Below, in pieces: positions 12,190 to 22,388 of a stretch of DNA of 40,801 nucleotides (position 1 is the stretch's first letter; each line of letters starts with the position of its first letter). The position numbers were made by a program, and so were the translations under genes. The DNA comes from Gammaproteobacteria bacterium. GTDB lineage: Bacteria; Pseudomonadota; Gammaproteobacteria; BMS3Bbin11. The notes under the pieces are model-generated. The model was not told where the DNA came from. It saw nothing but the letters and a program-made list of their open reading frames with translations, and did not search any database. The stretch lies in NCBI GenBank assembly GCA_013150915.1, contig JAADJE010000089.1, forward strand, positions 1 through 40,801, written 5' to 3'.

Positions 12190-12203
12190 TGCCCCTCTTT
12201 TCG

Positions 12204-12229
12204 CAGGCTGGAGATTTTTCTCCGGCCTG
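12204..12229 (+). promoter_or_regulatory. Leader hairpin upstream of rpsL
   Basis: CAGGC-T-GGAG pairs with CTCC-G-GCCTG around a T-rich loop, followed by TGTCTTGTTTT. It could terminate rpoC transcripts or act as an attenuator in the rpsL leader, since it lies just downstream of the predicted start of the str promoter. Confidence 0.45.
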
Positions 12230-12257
12230 TGTCTTGTTTTGGGCTGGAGAATATTGA

Positions 12258-12632
12258 ATGCCAACAGTTAATCAGCTGGTGCGTAAGCCGCGTCAGCGTC
12301 AGACAAAAAAGTCAAATGTACCCGCTTTAATGGCCTGTCCGCAGCGCCGTGGGGTGTGTACGCGTGTTTATACTACGACACCGAAGAAACCTAACTCTGC
12401 ACTGCGTAAAGTGGCACGCGTCAGGCTGACTAACGGCTTTGAGGTCAGTAGTTATATCGGTGGTGAGGGACATAACCTGCAGGAGCACTCGGTGGTACTG
12501 ATTCGCGGTGGTCGTGTAAAGGATTTGCCTGGCGTACGCTACCACACAGTGCGTGGCACGCTGGATACAGCAGGTGTCGCAGACCGTCGCAGAGGCCGTT
12601 CGAAATACGGCACCAAGCGGCCTAAGTCATAA
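12258..12632 (+). CDS. rpsL: 30S ribosomal protein S12
   Basis: S12 lies at the decoding centre and affects accuracy and streptomycin response. The 124-residue product has [11 protein letters not shown] with Lys43 and [11 protein letters not shown] with Lys88, the two lysines where streptomycin resistance changes arise; both are wild type. Asp89, the usual methylthiolation site, is present. ATG 12258 follows CTGGAGAA. The 102-base gap to rpsG is about the size of the E. coli S12-S7 gap that binds S7, but I did not verify that structure. Confidence 0.98.
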   Translation: MPTVNQLVRKPRQRQTKKSNVPALMACPQRRGVCTRVYTTTPKKPNSALRKVARVRLTNGFEVSSYIGGEGHNLQEHSVVLIRGGRVKDLPGVRYHTVRGTLDTAGVADRRRGRSKYGTKRPKS

Positions 12633-12734
12633 CTGAGTCACAAAGGGAATTAAAGACGGGTTCAGAAGCCCCAATTATTGTTGTACACGGATCACACAGA
12701 CCTAATACACAGAGAATTTAGATGGATTTAACCG

Positions 12735-13205
12735 ATGCCTAGAAGAAGAGAAGTACCCAAACGCCAGATTCTGCCTGATCCTAAATTCGGCAGTGAAACG
12801 CTGGCCAAATTTGTCAATATTTTGATGCTGGATGGTAAGAAGTCGACGGCTGAAAAGATTACTTATGGTGCCCTGGATCTGATTGTAGAGCGTGGTAAAA
12901 GTGACCCGATAGAGGTCTTCGAGACGGCGCTGGAAAATGTCCGTCCGACGGTCGAAGTAAAGTCTCGTCGCGTTGGTGGTGCGACCTACCAGGTCCCTGT
13001 AGAAGTGCGTCCGAGTCGTCGTACAGCGCTGGCTATGCGATGGTTAGTAGAGGCGTCGCGCTCACGTGGTGAAAAATCCATGGGGATGCGCCTTGCGGGT
13101 GAATTGATGGATGCCTTCGAGGGCCGTGGGTCTGCGGTTAAGAAGCGTGAGGATACACATCGCATGGCAGAAGCCAATAAAGCATTCTCACATTTCCGCT
13201 TCTAG
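12735..13205 (+). CDS. rpsG: 30S ribosomal protein S7
   Basis: S7 nucleates assembly of the 30S head and in E. coli represses its own operon. The 156-residue product starts [20 protein letters not shown] and contains [16 protein letters not shown] and the C-terminal [15 protein letters not shown] 12735 is preceded by GATGGA; an ATG at 12722 is out of frame. It is followed by fusA after 52 bases. Confidence 0.98.
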   Translation: MPRRREVPKRQILPDPKFGSETLAKFVNILMLDGKKSTAEKITYGALDLIVERGKSDPIEVFETALENVRPTVEVKSRRVGGATYQVPVEVRPSRRTALAMRWLVEASRSRGEKSMGMRLAGELMDAFEGRGSAVKKREDTHRMAEANKAFSHFRF

Positions 13206-13257
13206 ACAATATCTGGAATTAATTGAAGACAGTAGAAAAATATTCAGGAAACATAAA

Positions 13258-15357
13258 GTGGCACGTAAAACACCCATCAAGCGTTATCGGAACATCGGCA
13301 TCATGGCTCATATTGATGCGGGGAAGACGACGACTACCGAACGTGTTCTGTACTACACCGGTATTTCACACAAGATTGGTGAAGTGCATGATGGTGCTGC
13401 AACCATGGACTGGATGGAGCAGGAGCAAGAACGTGGAATTACCATTACCTCGGCTGCAACCACCTGCTTTTGGAGTGGTATGCGCAAGGACAAGGACGAA
13501 CACCGTATCAATATTATTGATACCCCTGGCCATGTAGATTTTACTATCGAAGTTGAGCGCTCACTGCGTGTGCTCGATGGGGCCTGTGCCATATTCTGCG
13601 CAGTGGGTGGTGTAGAGCCACAGTCTGAGACAGTCTGGCGTCAGGCGAACAAGTACAAAGTGCCACGTATGGCATTCGTTAACAAGATGGATCGCGCCGG
13701 TGCAGATTTCCTGCGTGTGGTCGATCAACTGAAAGACCGTCTGGGTGCCAAAGCGGTGCCTGTGCAGCTACCTATCGGTGCGGAAGAAAACTTCGAGGGC
13801 ATCATCGACCTGGTTCGTATGAAAGCGATTTACTGGGAAGAAGAAAATATGGGCTCCAACTTCGAGGAGCGCGAGATTGCCGCGGACATGCTCGAGCAGT
13901 CTCAGGAATACCACGAAGCCCTGGCTGAGTCGGCGGCTGAAGCAAATGAAGAGCTGATGGACAAATACCTGGAAGAGGGTGAGTTGTCTGTTGAAGATAT
14001 ACTTGAGGGTTTGCGTTTACTGACGTTGGCGAATGAGATTGTGTGTGTTTTCTGTGGCTCTGCATTCAAAAACAAGGGCATACAGGCCATGCTGGACGGT
14101 ATTATTGACCTTATGCCCTCACCTCAAGATGTGCCGCCTATCTCTGGTATTCTGGATGACAAGGATGAAACTGAGGCTGTGCGCCCCCCTGATGATAATG
14201 CACCTTTTGCCGCATTGGCGTTCAAGATCGCGACAGACCCTTTTGTTGGTCAGCTGGTCTTTTTTCGGGTTTATTCCGGGGTGATGAAGTCAGGCGATAC
14301 CGTGTTTAATCCCGTTAAGCACAAAAAAGAACGCATCGGGCGTATTCTTCAAATGCATGCCAATTCCCGTGAGGAAATCAAAGAGGTGCGTGCAGGTGAT
14401 ATTGCGGCGGCTGTTGGTATTAAAGATATCACTACCGGTGATACACTGTGTGCAACCAGTGATATTATTACTCTGGAAAGAATGGAATTCCCTGATCCGG
14501 TTATTTCACAGGCCGTTGAGCCGATAACCAAGGCTGATCAGGAAAAAATGGGTATTGCTTTGTCAAAACTGGCACAGGAAGATCCCTCATTCCGTGTGCA
14601 TACTGATCATGAGTCCGGTCAGACTATTATCTCGGGCATGGGCGAGCTACATCTGGATATCATTATTGATCGCATGAAGCGCGAATTTAATGTTGAGGCC
14701 AATGTGGGCAAGCCACAGGTTGCATATCGAGAGACTATTCGTAATACTGTCGAGCACCAGTACAAGTACGCCAAACAGTCCGGTGGTCGTGGTCAATATG
14801 GCCATGTCTATCTGCGTCTTGAGCCGCAGGAATCGGGCAGTGAATTTGAGTTTCTGGATGAGGTCAAGGGTGGCGTCGTACCAAAAGAATTTATCCCGGC
14901 AGTCAGAAAAGGTATCGAAAGCACTATACAGTCTGGTGTTATGGCCGGTTTTCCTGTGGTTGATGTCCGAGTTGCTCTGTATGACGGCTCTTATCACGAG
15001 GTGGATTCATCCGAGCAGGCGTTCAAGGCCGCCGCATCAATCTGCTTTAAAGAGGCGTTCATGTTGGCCAGCCCTCAGTTGCTTGAACCTATTATGGCGG
15101 TAGAGATTGTTACGCCGGAAGAATATATGGGTAATGTGAATGGCGATGTGTCATCCCGTCGCGGTATTATTCAGTCCATGGAAGACGGCCCTTCAGGCAA
15201 GATTATTCGCTGTGAAGTGCCATTGTCAGAGATGTTTGGCTATGCGACATCATTGCGTTCGGCTACGCAGGGAAGAGCAAATTATTCGATGGAGTTCAAG
15301 CGGTATGCGGCGGCGCCGAATAATGTGGCTGAGGCAGTCATCAAAAACAAGAAGTAG
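13258..15357 (+). CDS. fusA: Elongation factor G
   Basis: EF-G drives tRNA-mRNA translocation and ribosome recycling using GTP. GTG 13258 (ribosome binding site CAGGAA) gives 699 residues, close to E. coli (704); the longer open frame overlaps rpsG and was rejected. The P-loop AHIDAGKT is at 17-24, followed by DTPGHVDF and [10 protein letters not shown] motifs, with a domain IV/V region ending in an [14 protein letters not shown] tail. It sits between rpsG and tuf, the classical str operon order. Confidence 0.98.
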   Translation: MARKTPIKRYRNIGIMAHIDAGKTTTTERVLYYTGISHKIGEVHDGAATMDWMEQEQERGITITSAATTCFWSGMRKDKDEHRINIIDTPGHVDFTIEVERSLRVLDGACAIFCAVGGVEPQSETVWRQANKYKVPRMAFVNKMDRAGADFLRVVDQLKDRLGAKAVPVQLPIGAEENFEGIIDLVRMKAIYWEEENMGSNFEEREIAADMLEQSQEYHEALAESAAEANEELMDKYLEEGELSVEDILEGLRLLTLANEIVCVFCGSAFKNKGIQAMLDGIIDLMPSPQDVPPISGILDDKDETEAVRPPDDNAPFAALAFKIATDPFVGQLVFFRVYSGVMKSGDTVFNPVKHKKERIGRILQMHANSREEIKEVRAGDIAAAVGIKDITTGDTLCATSDIITLERMEFPDPVISQAVEPITKADQEKMGIALSKLAQEDPSFRVHTDHESGQTIISGMGELHLDIIIDRMKREFNVEANVGKPQVAYRETIRNTVEHQYKYAKQSGGRGQYGHVYLRLEPQESGSEFEFLDEVKGGVVPKEFIPAVRKGIESTIQSGVMAGFPVVDVRVALYDGSYHEVDSSEQAFKAAASICFKEAFMLASPQLLEPIMAVEIVTPEEYMGNVNGDVSSRRGIIQSMEDGPSGKIIRCEVPLSEMFGYATSLRSATQGRANYSMEFKRYAAAPNNVAEAVIKNKK

Positions 15358-15403
15358 TTAAGCTTAACCAATAGATAAATACGATTAGGTCGAGGAATAA
15401 GGC

Positions 15404-16648
15404 ATGTCCAAGGAAAAATTTGAACGCACGAAGCCCCATGTAAACGTGGGAACGATTGGCCATGTAGACCATGGCAAGACGACGCTGACAGCGGCACTGA
15501 CGACCGTTCTGTCGAAAACATATGGCGGTGAAGTCAAAGGTTACGATCAGATTGATAACGCCCCGGAAGAGCGTGAGCGTGGTATCACGATTGCGACGGC
15601 TCACGTTGAGTATGAGACAGCGAACCGTCATTACGCACACGTTGACTGTCCGGGCCATGCTGACTACGTCAAGAATATGATTACCGGTGCGGCGCAGATG
15701 GACGGTGCGATTCTTGTAGTGAGTGCTGCAGACGGTCCGATGCCACAGACCCGTGAGCACATACTGCTGTCACGCCAGGTGGGTGTCCCCTACATACTGG
15801 TTTATATGAACAAGGCGGATATGGTCGATGACGACGAGCTTCTGGAGCTGGTTGAAATGGAAATTCGTGAGCTGCTGGACATGTACGAATTTCCGGGAGA
15901 CGACACACCGGTGATTATTGGTTCTGCGTTGAAGGCACTGGAAGGCGATCAGTCGGATATTGGAGAGCCCTCCATCCTCAAGCTGGCCGAAGCACTGGAT
16001 TCCTATATACCGCAGCCGGAACGTGATGTAGAGAAGGCTTTCCTGATGCCGATTGAAGATGTATTCTCAATCTCGGGTCGTGGCACGGTTGTCACGGGTC
16101 GTATAGAAAGCGGCATAGTTAAAGTGGGTGAAGAAATCGAAATTATTGGTATTAAAGATACTCAGAAGACCACGGTGACCGGTGTAGAAATGTTTCGCAA
16201 GCTGCTGGATCAGGGTGAAGCCGGTGATAATGTGGGAATTCTTCTTCGTGGCACTAAACGAGAAGAAGTCGAGCGTGGTCAGGTATTGGCACATCCGGGC
16301 AGCATTACCCCCCACACTCGGTTTGAGGCAGAGGTCTATATTCTGAGCAAGGATGAAGGGGGTCGTCATACGCCATTTTTCAATGGTTATCGTCCACAGT
16401 TTTACTTTCGTACGACGGATGTCACGGGTGCTGTTGATCTACCTGAAGGAGTTGAGATGGTCATGCCGGGTGACAATGTAAAATTTATTGTCAGTCTGAT
16501 TGCCCCGATTGCAATGGATGAAGGTCTGCGTTTTGCAGTACGTGAAGGTGGCCGTACCGTCGGCGCCGGTGTAGTAAGATTATTGAGTGATCATGGAAAA
16601 TCAGAAAATCAGAATCAAGCTAAAGGCCTTCGATCATCGTATGATTGA
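15404..16648 (+). CDS. tuf: Elongation factor Tu (second copy, altered 3' end)
   Basis: Residues 1-391 are normal EF-Tu: GHVDHGKT at 19-26, [15 protein letters not shown], and domains II and III. After GVV (codon ending 16576) the frame departs from the family and reads 23 unrelated residues (RLLSDHG...) to TGA at 16648, overlapping the first 56 bases of rpsJ. The other tuf copy has TCGA after GTAGTA; those four bases are missing here. Shifted back by one base, the sequence reads KIIE and TGA at 16588-16590, the normal family end at about 395 residues. So this is either a real 3' frameshift giving a 414-residue EF-Tu or a sequence/assembly error. ATG 15404 follows CGAGGAA. Confidence 0.9.
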   Translation: MSKEKFERTKPHVNVGTIGHVDHGKTTLTAALTTVLSKTYGGEVKGYDQIDNAPEERERGITIATAHVEYETANRHYAHVDCPGHADYVKNMITGAAQMDGAILVVSAADGPMPQTREHILLSRQVGVPYILVYMNKADMVDDDELLELVEMEIRELLDMYEFPGDDTPVIIGSALKALEGDQSDIGEPSILKLAEALDSYIPQPERDVEKAFLMPIEDVFSISGRGTVVTGRIESGIVKVGEEIEIIGIKDTQKTTVTGVEMFRKLLDQGEAGDNVGILLRGTKREEVERGQVLAHPGSITPHTRFEAEVYILSKDEGGRHTPFFNGYRPQFYFRTTDVTGAVDLPEGVEMVMPGDNVKFIVSLIAPIAMDEGLRFAVREGGRTVGAGVVRLLSDHGKSENQNQAKGLRSSYD

Positions 16649-16904
16649 TCGCTCCGCATCTGAAATTGTTGAGACGGCAAAACGCACAGGTGCCATAGTA
16701 AAAGGACCAATCCCTTTGCCTACTCGAATTGAACGCTTCACCTTGTTGAGTTCACCCCATGTCAACAAGAAGGCTCGGGATCAGTACGAAATCCGTACAC
16801 ACAAACGCATTATGGATATCGTAGACCCGACTGAAAAAACTGTCGACGCATTGATGAAGCTGGATCTTGCAGCAGGTGTTGATGTCGAAATCAAGCTCAG
16901 TTGA
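16593..16904 (+). CDS. rpsJ: 30S ribosomal protein S10
   Basis: S10 is a 30S head protein and, as NusE, part of antitermination complexes. ATG 16593 gives 103 residues, exactly the E. coli length, starting [19 protein letters not shown] 16587 would add two residues. There is no good ribosome binding site: only TTGAG lies just upstream, inside the end of tuf. Translation may therefore be coupled to tuf. The S10-operon leader known from E. coli is absent. Confidence 0.96.
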   Translation: MENQKIRIKLKAFDHRMIDRSASEIVETAKRTGAIVKGPIPLPTRIERFTLLSSPHVNKKARDQYEIRTHKRIMDIVDPTEKTVDALMKLDLAAGVDVEIKLS

Positions 16905-16934
16905 GTTTGAAGCAGGCGAATTGGAGTTAATGTA

Positions 16935-17585
16935 ATGGCAATTGGACTAGTAGGGCGCAAAGTAGGCATGACCCGCGTATTCAGTGAGGGCGGCGAATCA
17001 ACACCGGTTACTGTCATCGAAGTGACACCGAATCGTGTTGCCCAGATCAAGAATATGGATATAGATGGCTATACCGCTGTGCAGCTAACTGTTGGTAATC
17101 GTCGTCCAGGCCGGGTCACCAAGGCTATGGCAGGACACTTTGCCAAAGCAGGTGTTGAGCCAGGCCGTAGTGTTACCGAGTTTACTGCCACTGATGAGCA
17201 GATTAACGAATTGGACAGTGGTTCTGAGATGGGTGTGGCAATCTTTAACGAAGTTAAGTTCGTTGATGTAACAGCGAGCAGTAAGGGTAAGGGTTTCGCT
17301 GGTGTAATGAAGCGTCACGGTTTCCGCGGTGGTCGTGCAACACACGGTTGCTCTATTTCACATCGAGCGGCAGGTTCCACTGGTCAGAATCAGTCTCCGG
17401 GCAAGGTTTTCCGTGGCAAGAAAATGGCGGGGCAGATGGGTAGTGTCACAAAAACACAGCAAAATCTTGAAGTGGTAAAGGTTGATGAAGAACGCAATAT
17501 GATTCTACTGAAGGGATCTGTCCCGGGTTCCAAAGGTTCTGACGTCATCATTCGTCCAGCTGTAAAGAAATTATTTAAGAAGTAA
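16935..17585 (+). CDS. rplC: 50S ribosomal protein L3
   Basis: L3 starts 50S assembly and reaches toward the peptidyl transferase centre. The 216-residue product begins [16 protein letters not shown] and has the central [13 protein letters not shown] loop; Gln151 corresponds to the glutamine methylated by PrmB in E. coli. ATG 16935 follows TTGGAG. The second gene of the S10 operon. Confidence 0.97.
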   Translation: MAIGLVGRKVGMTRVFSEGGESTPVTVIEVTPNRVAQIKNMDIDGYTAVQLTVGNRRPGRVTKAMAGHFAKAGVEPGRSVTEFTATDEQINELDSGSEMGVAIFNEVKFVDVTASSKGKGFAGVMKRHGFRGGRATHGCSISHRAAGSTGQNQSPGKVFRGKKMAGQMGSVTKTQQNLEVVKVDEERNMILLKGSVPGSKGSDVIIRPAVKKLFKK

Positions 17586-17609
17586 AACCAGGATTTTGAG
17601 GAAATAACG

Positions 17610-18230
17610 GTGCAAGTTTCAGTATTAAAAAGTGACGGAGCAGATAGCGGCAAAAAGCTGGATTTGGCAGATGCCGCATTCGACGCCAGCTATAACGAAG
17701 CATTGGTTCATCAGGTGGTAACAGCTTATATGGCAGGGGCTCGTAGTGGTACCCGTGCACAGAAGAATCGTTCTATGGTTGCCGGCGGTGGTGCCAAGCC
17801 CTTTCGTCAGAAAGGGACAGGCCGTGCGCGTGCAGGAACCATACGCAGTCCTATATGGCGCGGTGGTGGAAAGATTTTTCCTGCCTGCAATACCAGTTTC
17901 GAACAGAAACTGAACAAAAAAATGTACAAGGCAGGTATGCGTTCTATCGTATCTGAGTTGTTGCGTAATGGCCGCATGACAATAGTTGATTCAATGGATG
18001 TTTCAGAGATCAAGACAAAGGCCGTTGCGGCACGCTTGCAGGCTATGGGTAAGACCGATGTATTGATCGTCAGTGAAACACCTTCTGAAGCACTGATACT
18101 GAGTACACGTAATATCCGTAATGTCGAAGTCGTAGATCTGACCGGTTTGAACCCATACAGCCTGCTGCAGCATTCAGAGACCATTATTACTGCTGCTGCA
18201 GCGAGTAAACTTGAGGAAGTACTGGTATGA
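17610..18230 (+). CDS. rplD: 50S ribosomal protein L4
   Basis: L4 lines the nascent-peptide exit tunnel and in E. coli also autoregulates the S10 operon through its leader, which is absent here. The 206-residue product has the conserved loop with GTRAQKNRSMVAGGGAKPF and QKGTGRARAGTIRSP. The start is GTG 17610, with TTGAGGAAA upstream. The stop overlaps the rplW start by four bases (ATGA). Confidence 0.97.
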   Translation: MQVSVLKSDGADSGKKLDLADAAFDASYNEALVHQVVTAYMAGARSGTRAQKNRSMVAGGGAKPFRQKGTGRARAGTIRSPIWRGGGKIFPACNTSFEQKLNKKMYKAGMRSIVSELLRNGRMTIVDSMDVSEIKTKAVAARLQAMGKTDVLIVSETPSEALILSTRNIRNVEVVDLTGLNPYSLLQHSETIITAAAASKLEEVLV

Positions 18231-18526
18231 GTGATTCCGCACTGTATAACGTGATTCTGGCACCCCATGTGTCCGAAAAGAGTACTCAGCTGGCAGAAAG
18301 TGCCAGGCAGATTGTATTTAAAGTATCTATTGATGCCTCCAAACCACAGATTCGTCGTGCAATAGAAAAGCTGTTTTCTGTTGAAGTGGAATCTGTCAAG
18401 GTTGTGCGGCAGAAAGGGAAGAAGAAAAATTTTGGTCGCATTCCCGGCAAACGTAAGGACTGGAAAAAGGCCTATATCAGACTGAAAGAAGGCCAGGATA
18501 TAGATTTTCTGGCTGATGCCGGATAA
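18227..18526 (+). CDS. rplW: 50S ribosomal protein L23
   Basis: L23 sits at the tunnel exit and docks trigger factor and SRP. The 99-residue product has APHVSEKST near the N-terminus and a VKVVRQKGKKKNFGRIPGKR loop typical of the bacterial form. Its ATG overlaps the rplD stop, with GAGGAAG inside rplD as ribosome binding site, which indicates translational coupling. Confidence 0.97.
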   Translation: MSDSALYNVILAPHVSEKSTQLAESARQIVFKVSIDASKPQIRRAIEKLFSVEVESVKVVRQKGKKKNFGRIPGKRKDWKKAYIRLKEGQDIDFLADAG

Positions 18527-18548
18527 GCCCGGCTTAGGATAACTAGTA

Positions 18549-19373
18549 ATGGCACTTATCAAATCAAAACCAACGTCACCTGGACGCCGTGGGCAGGTCA
18601 GTGTAAAAACTGAAGGGCTGCATAAGGGCAAACCATTTGCCCGATTGGTAGAAAGGAAAAATTCGATTAACGGCCGTAATAATGCTGGCCGCATCACTGT
18701 CAGACATCGTGGCGGTGGACACAAACGTCATTATCGTGTGATTGATTTCAAGCGCAACAAGGACGGTATCCCCGCCAAAATTGAACGTATTGAGTATGAT
18801 CCAAATCGCAGTTCGCATATTGCACTGGCTTTGTATGCAGACGGTGAGCGGCGATACATAATTGCACCGAAAGGCATGAAGGTTGGCGACAGCATTCTGT
18901 CCGGAGCTGAAGCACCTATTGCAGTCGGTAACGCGCTAGCTTTGCGCGATATCCCGGTAGGTACCAGCATACACTGTGTTGAATTAAAACCGTTGAAAGG
19001 CGCACAGATCGGACGGGCCGCAGGCAGTGTTATCCAGTTTGTTGGCCGCGACGGTGATTATGCCCAGCTTCGTTTGCGTTCAGGTGAGATGCGTAAGGTA
19101 CATCTGGACTGCCGCGCGACGATTGGTGAGGTCGGTAATTCTGAACATTCATTGCGTAAATTGGGCAAGGCCGGTGCAAAACGCTGGCGGGGTATTCGCC
19201 CTACGGTTCGGGGCGTAGCGATGAACCCGGTAGATCACCCACACGGTGGTGGTGAAGGACGTACCTCCGGTGGTCGTCACCCGGTTTCGCCCTGGGGTGT
19301 ACCAACCAAGGGCTACCGTACACGCAATAATAAACGTACGGATAATATGATTATCCGTCGTCGTAAGAAGTAA
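18549..19373 (+). CDS. rplB: 50S ribosomal protein L2
   Basis: L2 is essential for subunit joining and peptidyl transferase activity. The 274-residue product has an OB-fold and SH3-like region and the C-terminal signature [15 protein letters not shown], containing the functionally important histidine. ATG 18549 follows TTAGGATAAC. Confidence 0.98.
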   Translation: MALIKSKPTSPGRRGQVSVKTEGLHKGKPFARLVERKNSINGRNNAGRITVRHRGGGHKRHYRVIDFKRNKDGIPAKIERIEYDPNRSSHIALALYADGERRYIIAPKGMKVGDSILSGAEAPIAVGNALALRDIPVGTSIHCVELKPLKGAQIGRAAGSVIQFVGRDGDYAQLRLRSGEMRKVHLDCRATIGEVGNSEHSLRKLGKAGAKRWRGIRPTVRGVAMNPVDHPHGGGEGRTSGGRHPVSPWGVPTKGYRTRNNKRTDNMIIRRRKK

Positions 19374-19387
19374 GCAGGAGTCAGTTT

Positions 19388-19663
19388 ATGCCACGTTCAA
19401 TTAAAAAGGGCCCATTCGTTGATCACCATCTGATGGCTAAGGCCGAAAAGGCGAATAGCGAAAATAATCGCAAACCGATCAAGACCTGGTCCAGGCGTTC
19501 AATGATTATGCCTGAATTTGTTGGTCTGACAATTGCGGTGCATAACGGTCGTCAACACGTCCCTGTTCTTATTTCAGAGAACATGGTGGGACATAAGCTG
19601 GGTGAGTTTGCAGCAACACGCACCTATCGCGGCCATATGGCAGACAAGAAAGTTAAACGATGA
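19388..19663 (+). CDS. rpsS: 30S ribosomal protein S19
   Basis: S19 binds S13 in the 30S head near the A-site tRNA. The 91-residue product starts [15 protein letters not shown] and includes [20 protein letters not shown] and [15 protein letters not shown] 19388 follows CAGGAG. Confidence 0.98.
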   Translation: MPRSIKKGPFVDHHLMAKAEKANSENNRKPIKTWSRRSMIMPEFVGLTIAVHNGRQHVPVLISENMVGHKLGEFAATRTYRGHMADKKVKR

Positions 19664-19691
19664 AAATTAAACGAAAAATGGTGTCTCGGTA

Positions 19692-20036
19692 ATGGAAACA
19701 CAAGCGGTATTGAAACATGTGAGAACCTCACCACAGAAACTGCGCCTGGTCACTGATCAGATCCGTGGTCTGCAGGTTGAGCGCGCGCTGGAGATTCTTG
19801 AATACAGTACCAAATCGGCTGCTGACACAATCAAGAAGGTACTCAATTCCGCAATAGCCAATGCTGAGCACAATGATGGTGCCGATATTGATGAGTTGTT
19901 TGTCACGACGGCCTTTATTGATGGTGCGCCAACAATGAAACGTATACGTGCACGTGCCAAAGGCCGTGCAGCGAGAATTCTCAAACGAAGCAGTCACATC
20001 ACCATTAAGGTGGGTGAAAAGCAGGGGAGTAAGTAA
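19692..20036 (+). CDS. rplV: 50S ribosomal protein L22
   Basis: L22 lines the exit tunnel with its extended beta hairpin. The 114-residue product has [18 protein letters not shown] and the tunnel hairpin segment [22 protein letters not shown]. The start at ATG 19692 has no clear ribosome binding site (only TCGGTA), so reinitiation from rpsS is likely. Its stop overlaps the rpsC start by one base (TAATG). Confidence 0.96.
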   Translation: METQAVLKHVRTSPQKLRLVTDQIRGLQVERALEILEYSTKSAADTIKKVLNSAIANAEHNDGADIDELFVTTAFIDGAPTMKRIRARAKGRAARILKRSSHITIKVGEKQGSK

Positions 20037-20707
20037 TGGGCCAGAAAGTCCAACCAATTGGTTTCAGACTTGGCATAGTCAAGGACTGGACAGCGAAATG
20101 GTACGGCAACAAACGCCAGTATGCGGAATATCTGACTACCGATATGAAAGTTCGCACATTTCTTGATAAACGGTTGTCCAATGCTGCAATCAGCAAGGTG
20201 GTTATTGAACGTCCTTCACAGAATATGAATATCACCTTGTATACAGCACGTCCCGGTATTGTCATCGGGAAAAAAGGTGAAGATATCGATCGCCTGCGTA
20301 AAGAGCTGGGAAAGATGGTTGGTTTACCGGTACAGATTGCCGTAGAAGAAATTCGCAAGCCTGAAATGGATGCAAAACTGGTTGCCGAGAACATTGCCCA
20401 ACAACTGGAAAAACGCGTTATGTTCAGACGTGCGATGAAACGCTCTATGCAGAATACCATGCGCCTCGGTGCTGAAGGCGTCAAGATCATGATTGCAGGC
20501 CGTTTGAATGGTGCAGAGATTGCACGTACTGAATGGGTCAGAGACGGCAGAGTTCCATTGCACACACTGCGTGCAGATATTGATTATGGAACAGCAGAAG
20601 CGTTGACGACATACGGAATTATTGGCATCAAGGTGTGGATCTTTAAGGGCGAAGTCCGTGATACTGATGAGGGTGACAGTAGTGTCAAGGCTGCAACTGG
20701 GGCCTGA
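20036..20707 (+). CDS. rpsC: 30S ribosomal protein S3
   Basis: S3 forms the mRNA entry site and part of the ribosomal helicase. The 223-residue product starts [13 protein letters not shown] and has the KH-domain motif [15 protein letters not shown]. The ATG overlaps the rplV stop; GGGGAG lies upstream within rplV, so the two are translationally coupled. Confidence 0.98.
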   Translation: MGQKVQPIGFRLGIVKDWTAKWYGNKRQYAEYLTTDMKVRTFLDKRLSNAAISKVVIERPSQNMNITLYTARPGIVIGKKGEDIDRLRKELGKMVGLPVQIAVEEIRKPEMDAKLVAENIAQQLEKRVMFRRAMKRSMQNTMRLGAEGVKIMIAGRLNGAEIARTEWVRDGRVPLHTLRADIDYGTAEALTTYGIIGIKVWIFKGEVRDTDEGDSSVKAATGA

Positions 20708-20721
20708 TGGAGATATAGACT

Positions 20722-21135
20722 ATGCTGCAACCAAAGAGAACAAAATTTCGCAAAATGCACAAGGGCCGCAACCGTGGCCTGGCGTCTCGCGGTAACAAGG
20801 TGAGTTTTGGTGAATTTGGCCTGAAAACGACAGAACGTGGTCGGCTAACGGCGAGACAGATTGAGGCCGCGCGTCGTGCAATGACGCGTTACATCAAGCG
20901 TGGTGGTCGAATCTGGATCCGAGTTTTTCCCGACAAGCCCATATCAAAAAAGCCATTGGAAGTCAGAATGGGCAAGGGTAAAGGCAATCCGGAATACTGG
21001 GTTTCACTTGTTAAACCGGGTCATATTCTGTACGAAATGGAAGGGGTGACTGAAAACATAGCACGTGAAGCATTTCGCCTGGCAGGTGCCAAGTTGCCGG
21101 TAAAAACTGTATTTGTTTCAAGGCAGGTGGGCTAA
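20722..21135 (+). CDS. rplP: 50S ribosomal protein L16
   Basis: L16 organises the A-site region of the 50S subunit. The 137-residue product begins [19 protein letters not shown] and contains [20 protein letters not shown], including an arginine of the kind hydroxylated by RoxA in E. coli. ATG 20722 follows ATGGAGAT. Its TAA is immediately followed by the rpmC ATG. Confidence 0.97.
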   Translation: MLQPKRTKFRKMHKGRNRGLASRGNKVSFGEFGLKTTERGRLTARQIEAARRAMTRYIKRGGRIWIRVFPDKPISKKPLEVRMGKGKGNPEYWVSLVKPGHILYEMEGVTENIAREAFRLAGAKLPVKTVFVSRQVG

Positions 21136-21345
21136 ATGAAAGCAAATGATATGAGAGCGCTTGACACTAATGCACTGCAATCAAAGCTCGACGAACTACT
21201 TGAGCAGAAGTTTACCTTGCGTATGCAGATTGCAACGGGGCAGCAGGGAAATCACGTTGCACTACGTGATGCAAAGCGTTCCATTGCACGTGTAAAAACG
21301 ATTATGAATGAAAAAGTGAACGAAAAAGTAAGAGGCGAGGCATGA
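21136..21345 (+). CDS. rpmC: 50S ribosomal protein L29
   Basis: L29 is a small two-helix protein next to L23 at the tunnel exit. The 69-residue product has the conserved [13 protein letters not shown] and a basic second helix ([17 protein letters not shown]). It abuts rplP with no gap, with CAGGTGGGC upstream, and overlaps rpsQ by four bases. Confidence 0.95.
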   Translation: MKANDMRALDTNALQSKLDELLEQKFTLRMQIATGQQGNHVALRDAKRSIARVKTIMNEKVNEKVRGEA

Positions 21346-21602
21346 GCGAACAGGAAAAAGTGGCGCGTTCAATCAGCGGTGTAGTCATCAGCAACAAAAT
21401 GGACAAAACCGTGACGGTACTGGTAGAGCGCCTGGAAAAGCATGCCTTGTACAAAAAGTACATCCGCAAATCCACCAGGTTGCATGCACACGATGAGTCA
21501 AATGAATGCAACGAAGGGGATAGAGTACAGATTGAAGAATGCCGTCCACTGTCTAAAAGCAAAAGCTGGCGTGTTATTCAGGTGGTTAGTCGGGAAGGTT
21601 AA
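21342..21602 (+). CDS. rpsQ: 30S ribosomal protein S17
   Basis: S17 is an early-binding OB-fold protein of the 30S body. The 86-residue product has [18 protein letters not shown] and the [16 protein letters not shown] signature. ATG 21342 overlaps the rpmC TGA and is preceded by GAGGCG. It is the last gene of the S10 operon; a 70-base gap to rplN marks the S10-spc boundary, with no terminator visible. Confidence 0.97.
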   Translation: MSEQEKVARSISGVVISNKMDKTVTVLVERLEKHALYKKYIRKSTRLHAHDESNECNEGDRVQIEECRPLSKSKSWRVIQVVSREG

Positions 21603-21672
21603 GCTGACTAAACAGGTCTATGTCTGAAATATACAGAATGAAACGGAATATAATTACTAGGAGTCCAGGGCA

Positions 21673-22041
21673 ATGATCCAGATGCAAAGTGTACTTGATG
21701 TCGCTGATAACAGCGGTGCAAGGAAGGTTATGTGCATCAAGGTGCTTGGTGGGTCCAGACGTCGTTACGCCGGTATTGGTGATGTCATAAAGATCAGCAT
21801 CAAGGAAGCAATTCCAAATGGTCGTGTAAAAAAAGGTGATGTGTATAATGCCGTCATCGTTCGTACCAAAAAAGGCGTGCGCAGACAGGACGGTTCATCG
21901 ATTCGTTTTGACGGCAATGCAGCTGTTTTGTTGAATACCCAGTTGCAGCCAGTTGGCACGCGTATCTTTGGTCCGGTGACTCGTGAATTGCGCAATGCGC
22001 AGTTTATGAAGATTATTTCACTGGCACCTGAAGTTCTTTGA
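21673..22041 (+). CDS. rplN: 50S ribosomal protein L14
   Basis: L14 lies at the subunit interface and is the target of the silencing factor RsfS. The 122-residue product starts [19 protein letters not shown] and ends [10 protein letters not shown], the full family length. ATG 21673 follows TAGGAG. First gene of the spc operon. Confidence 0.98.
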   Translation: MIQMQSVLDVADNSGARKVMCIKVLGGSRRRYAGIGDVIKISIKEAIPNGRVKKGDVYNAVIVRTKKGVRRQDGSSIRFDGNAAVLLNTQLQPVGTRIFGPVTRELRNAQFMKIISLAPEVL

Positions 22042-22053
22042 GGGTTGTGGCTA

Positions 22054-22371
22054 ATGAATAAAATTAAAAAAGGTGACGACGTCATCGTTATCACAGGTAA
22101 AGACAAAGGCAAGCGTGGTAGTGTGATGCGTGTGCTGAATAATGGTCGCATCCTGGTAGATGGTATTAACATTGTAAAAAAGCATATTCGCCCGAATCCG
22201 CAGGCGGGTGAAAGCGGTGGCATACTTGAACAGGAAGCGGCACTGGATATTTCTAATATCTCATTGTATGACGCTGCATCAGGCAAGGCCTCTCGCGTTG
22301 GTGTCAAGGTGCTTGAAGATGGAAAGAAAGTCAGAGTTTATAAAACATCTGGTGAAGTGGTCGACGTATAA
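22054..22371 (+). CDS. rplX: 50S ribosomal protein L24
   Basis: L24 initiates 50S assembly and carries a KOW motif. ATG 22054 gives 105 residues (E. coli 104) beginning [20 protein letters not shown]; the open frame extends three codons further to an unlikely TTG. GAGGGTTG precedes the start. Confidence 0.97.
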   Translation: MNKIKKGDDVIVITGKDKGKRGSVMRVLNNGRILVDGINIVKKHIRPNPQAGESGGILEQEAALDISNISLYDAASGKASRVGVKVLEDGKKVRVYKTSGEVVDV

Positions 22372-22388
22372 TATAGCAGGATATCGAC
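22360..22388 (+). promoter_or_regulatory. Candidate S8 operator hairpin at rplX-rplE junction
   Basis: GTCGA-CG-TAT pairs with ATA-TCGAC directly before the rplE ATG, with the ribosome binding site GCAGGA at the loop edge. In E. coli, S8 represses spc translation by binding a hairpin at this rplX-rplE junction. Position and masked ribosome binding site fit; similarity to the S8 rRNA site was not tested. Confidence 0.35.
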
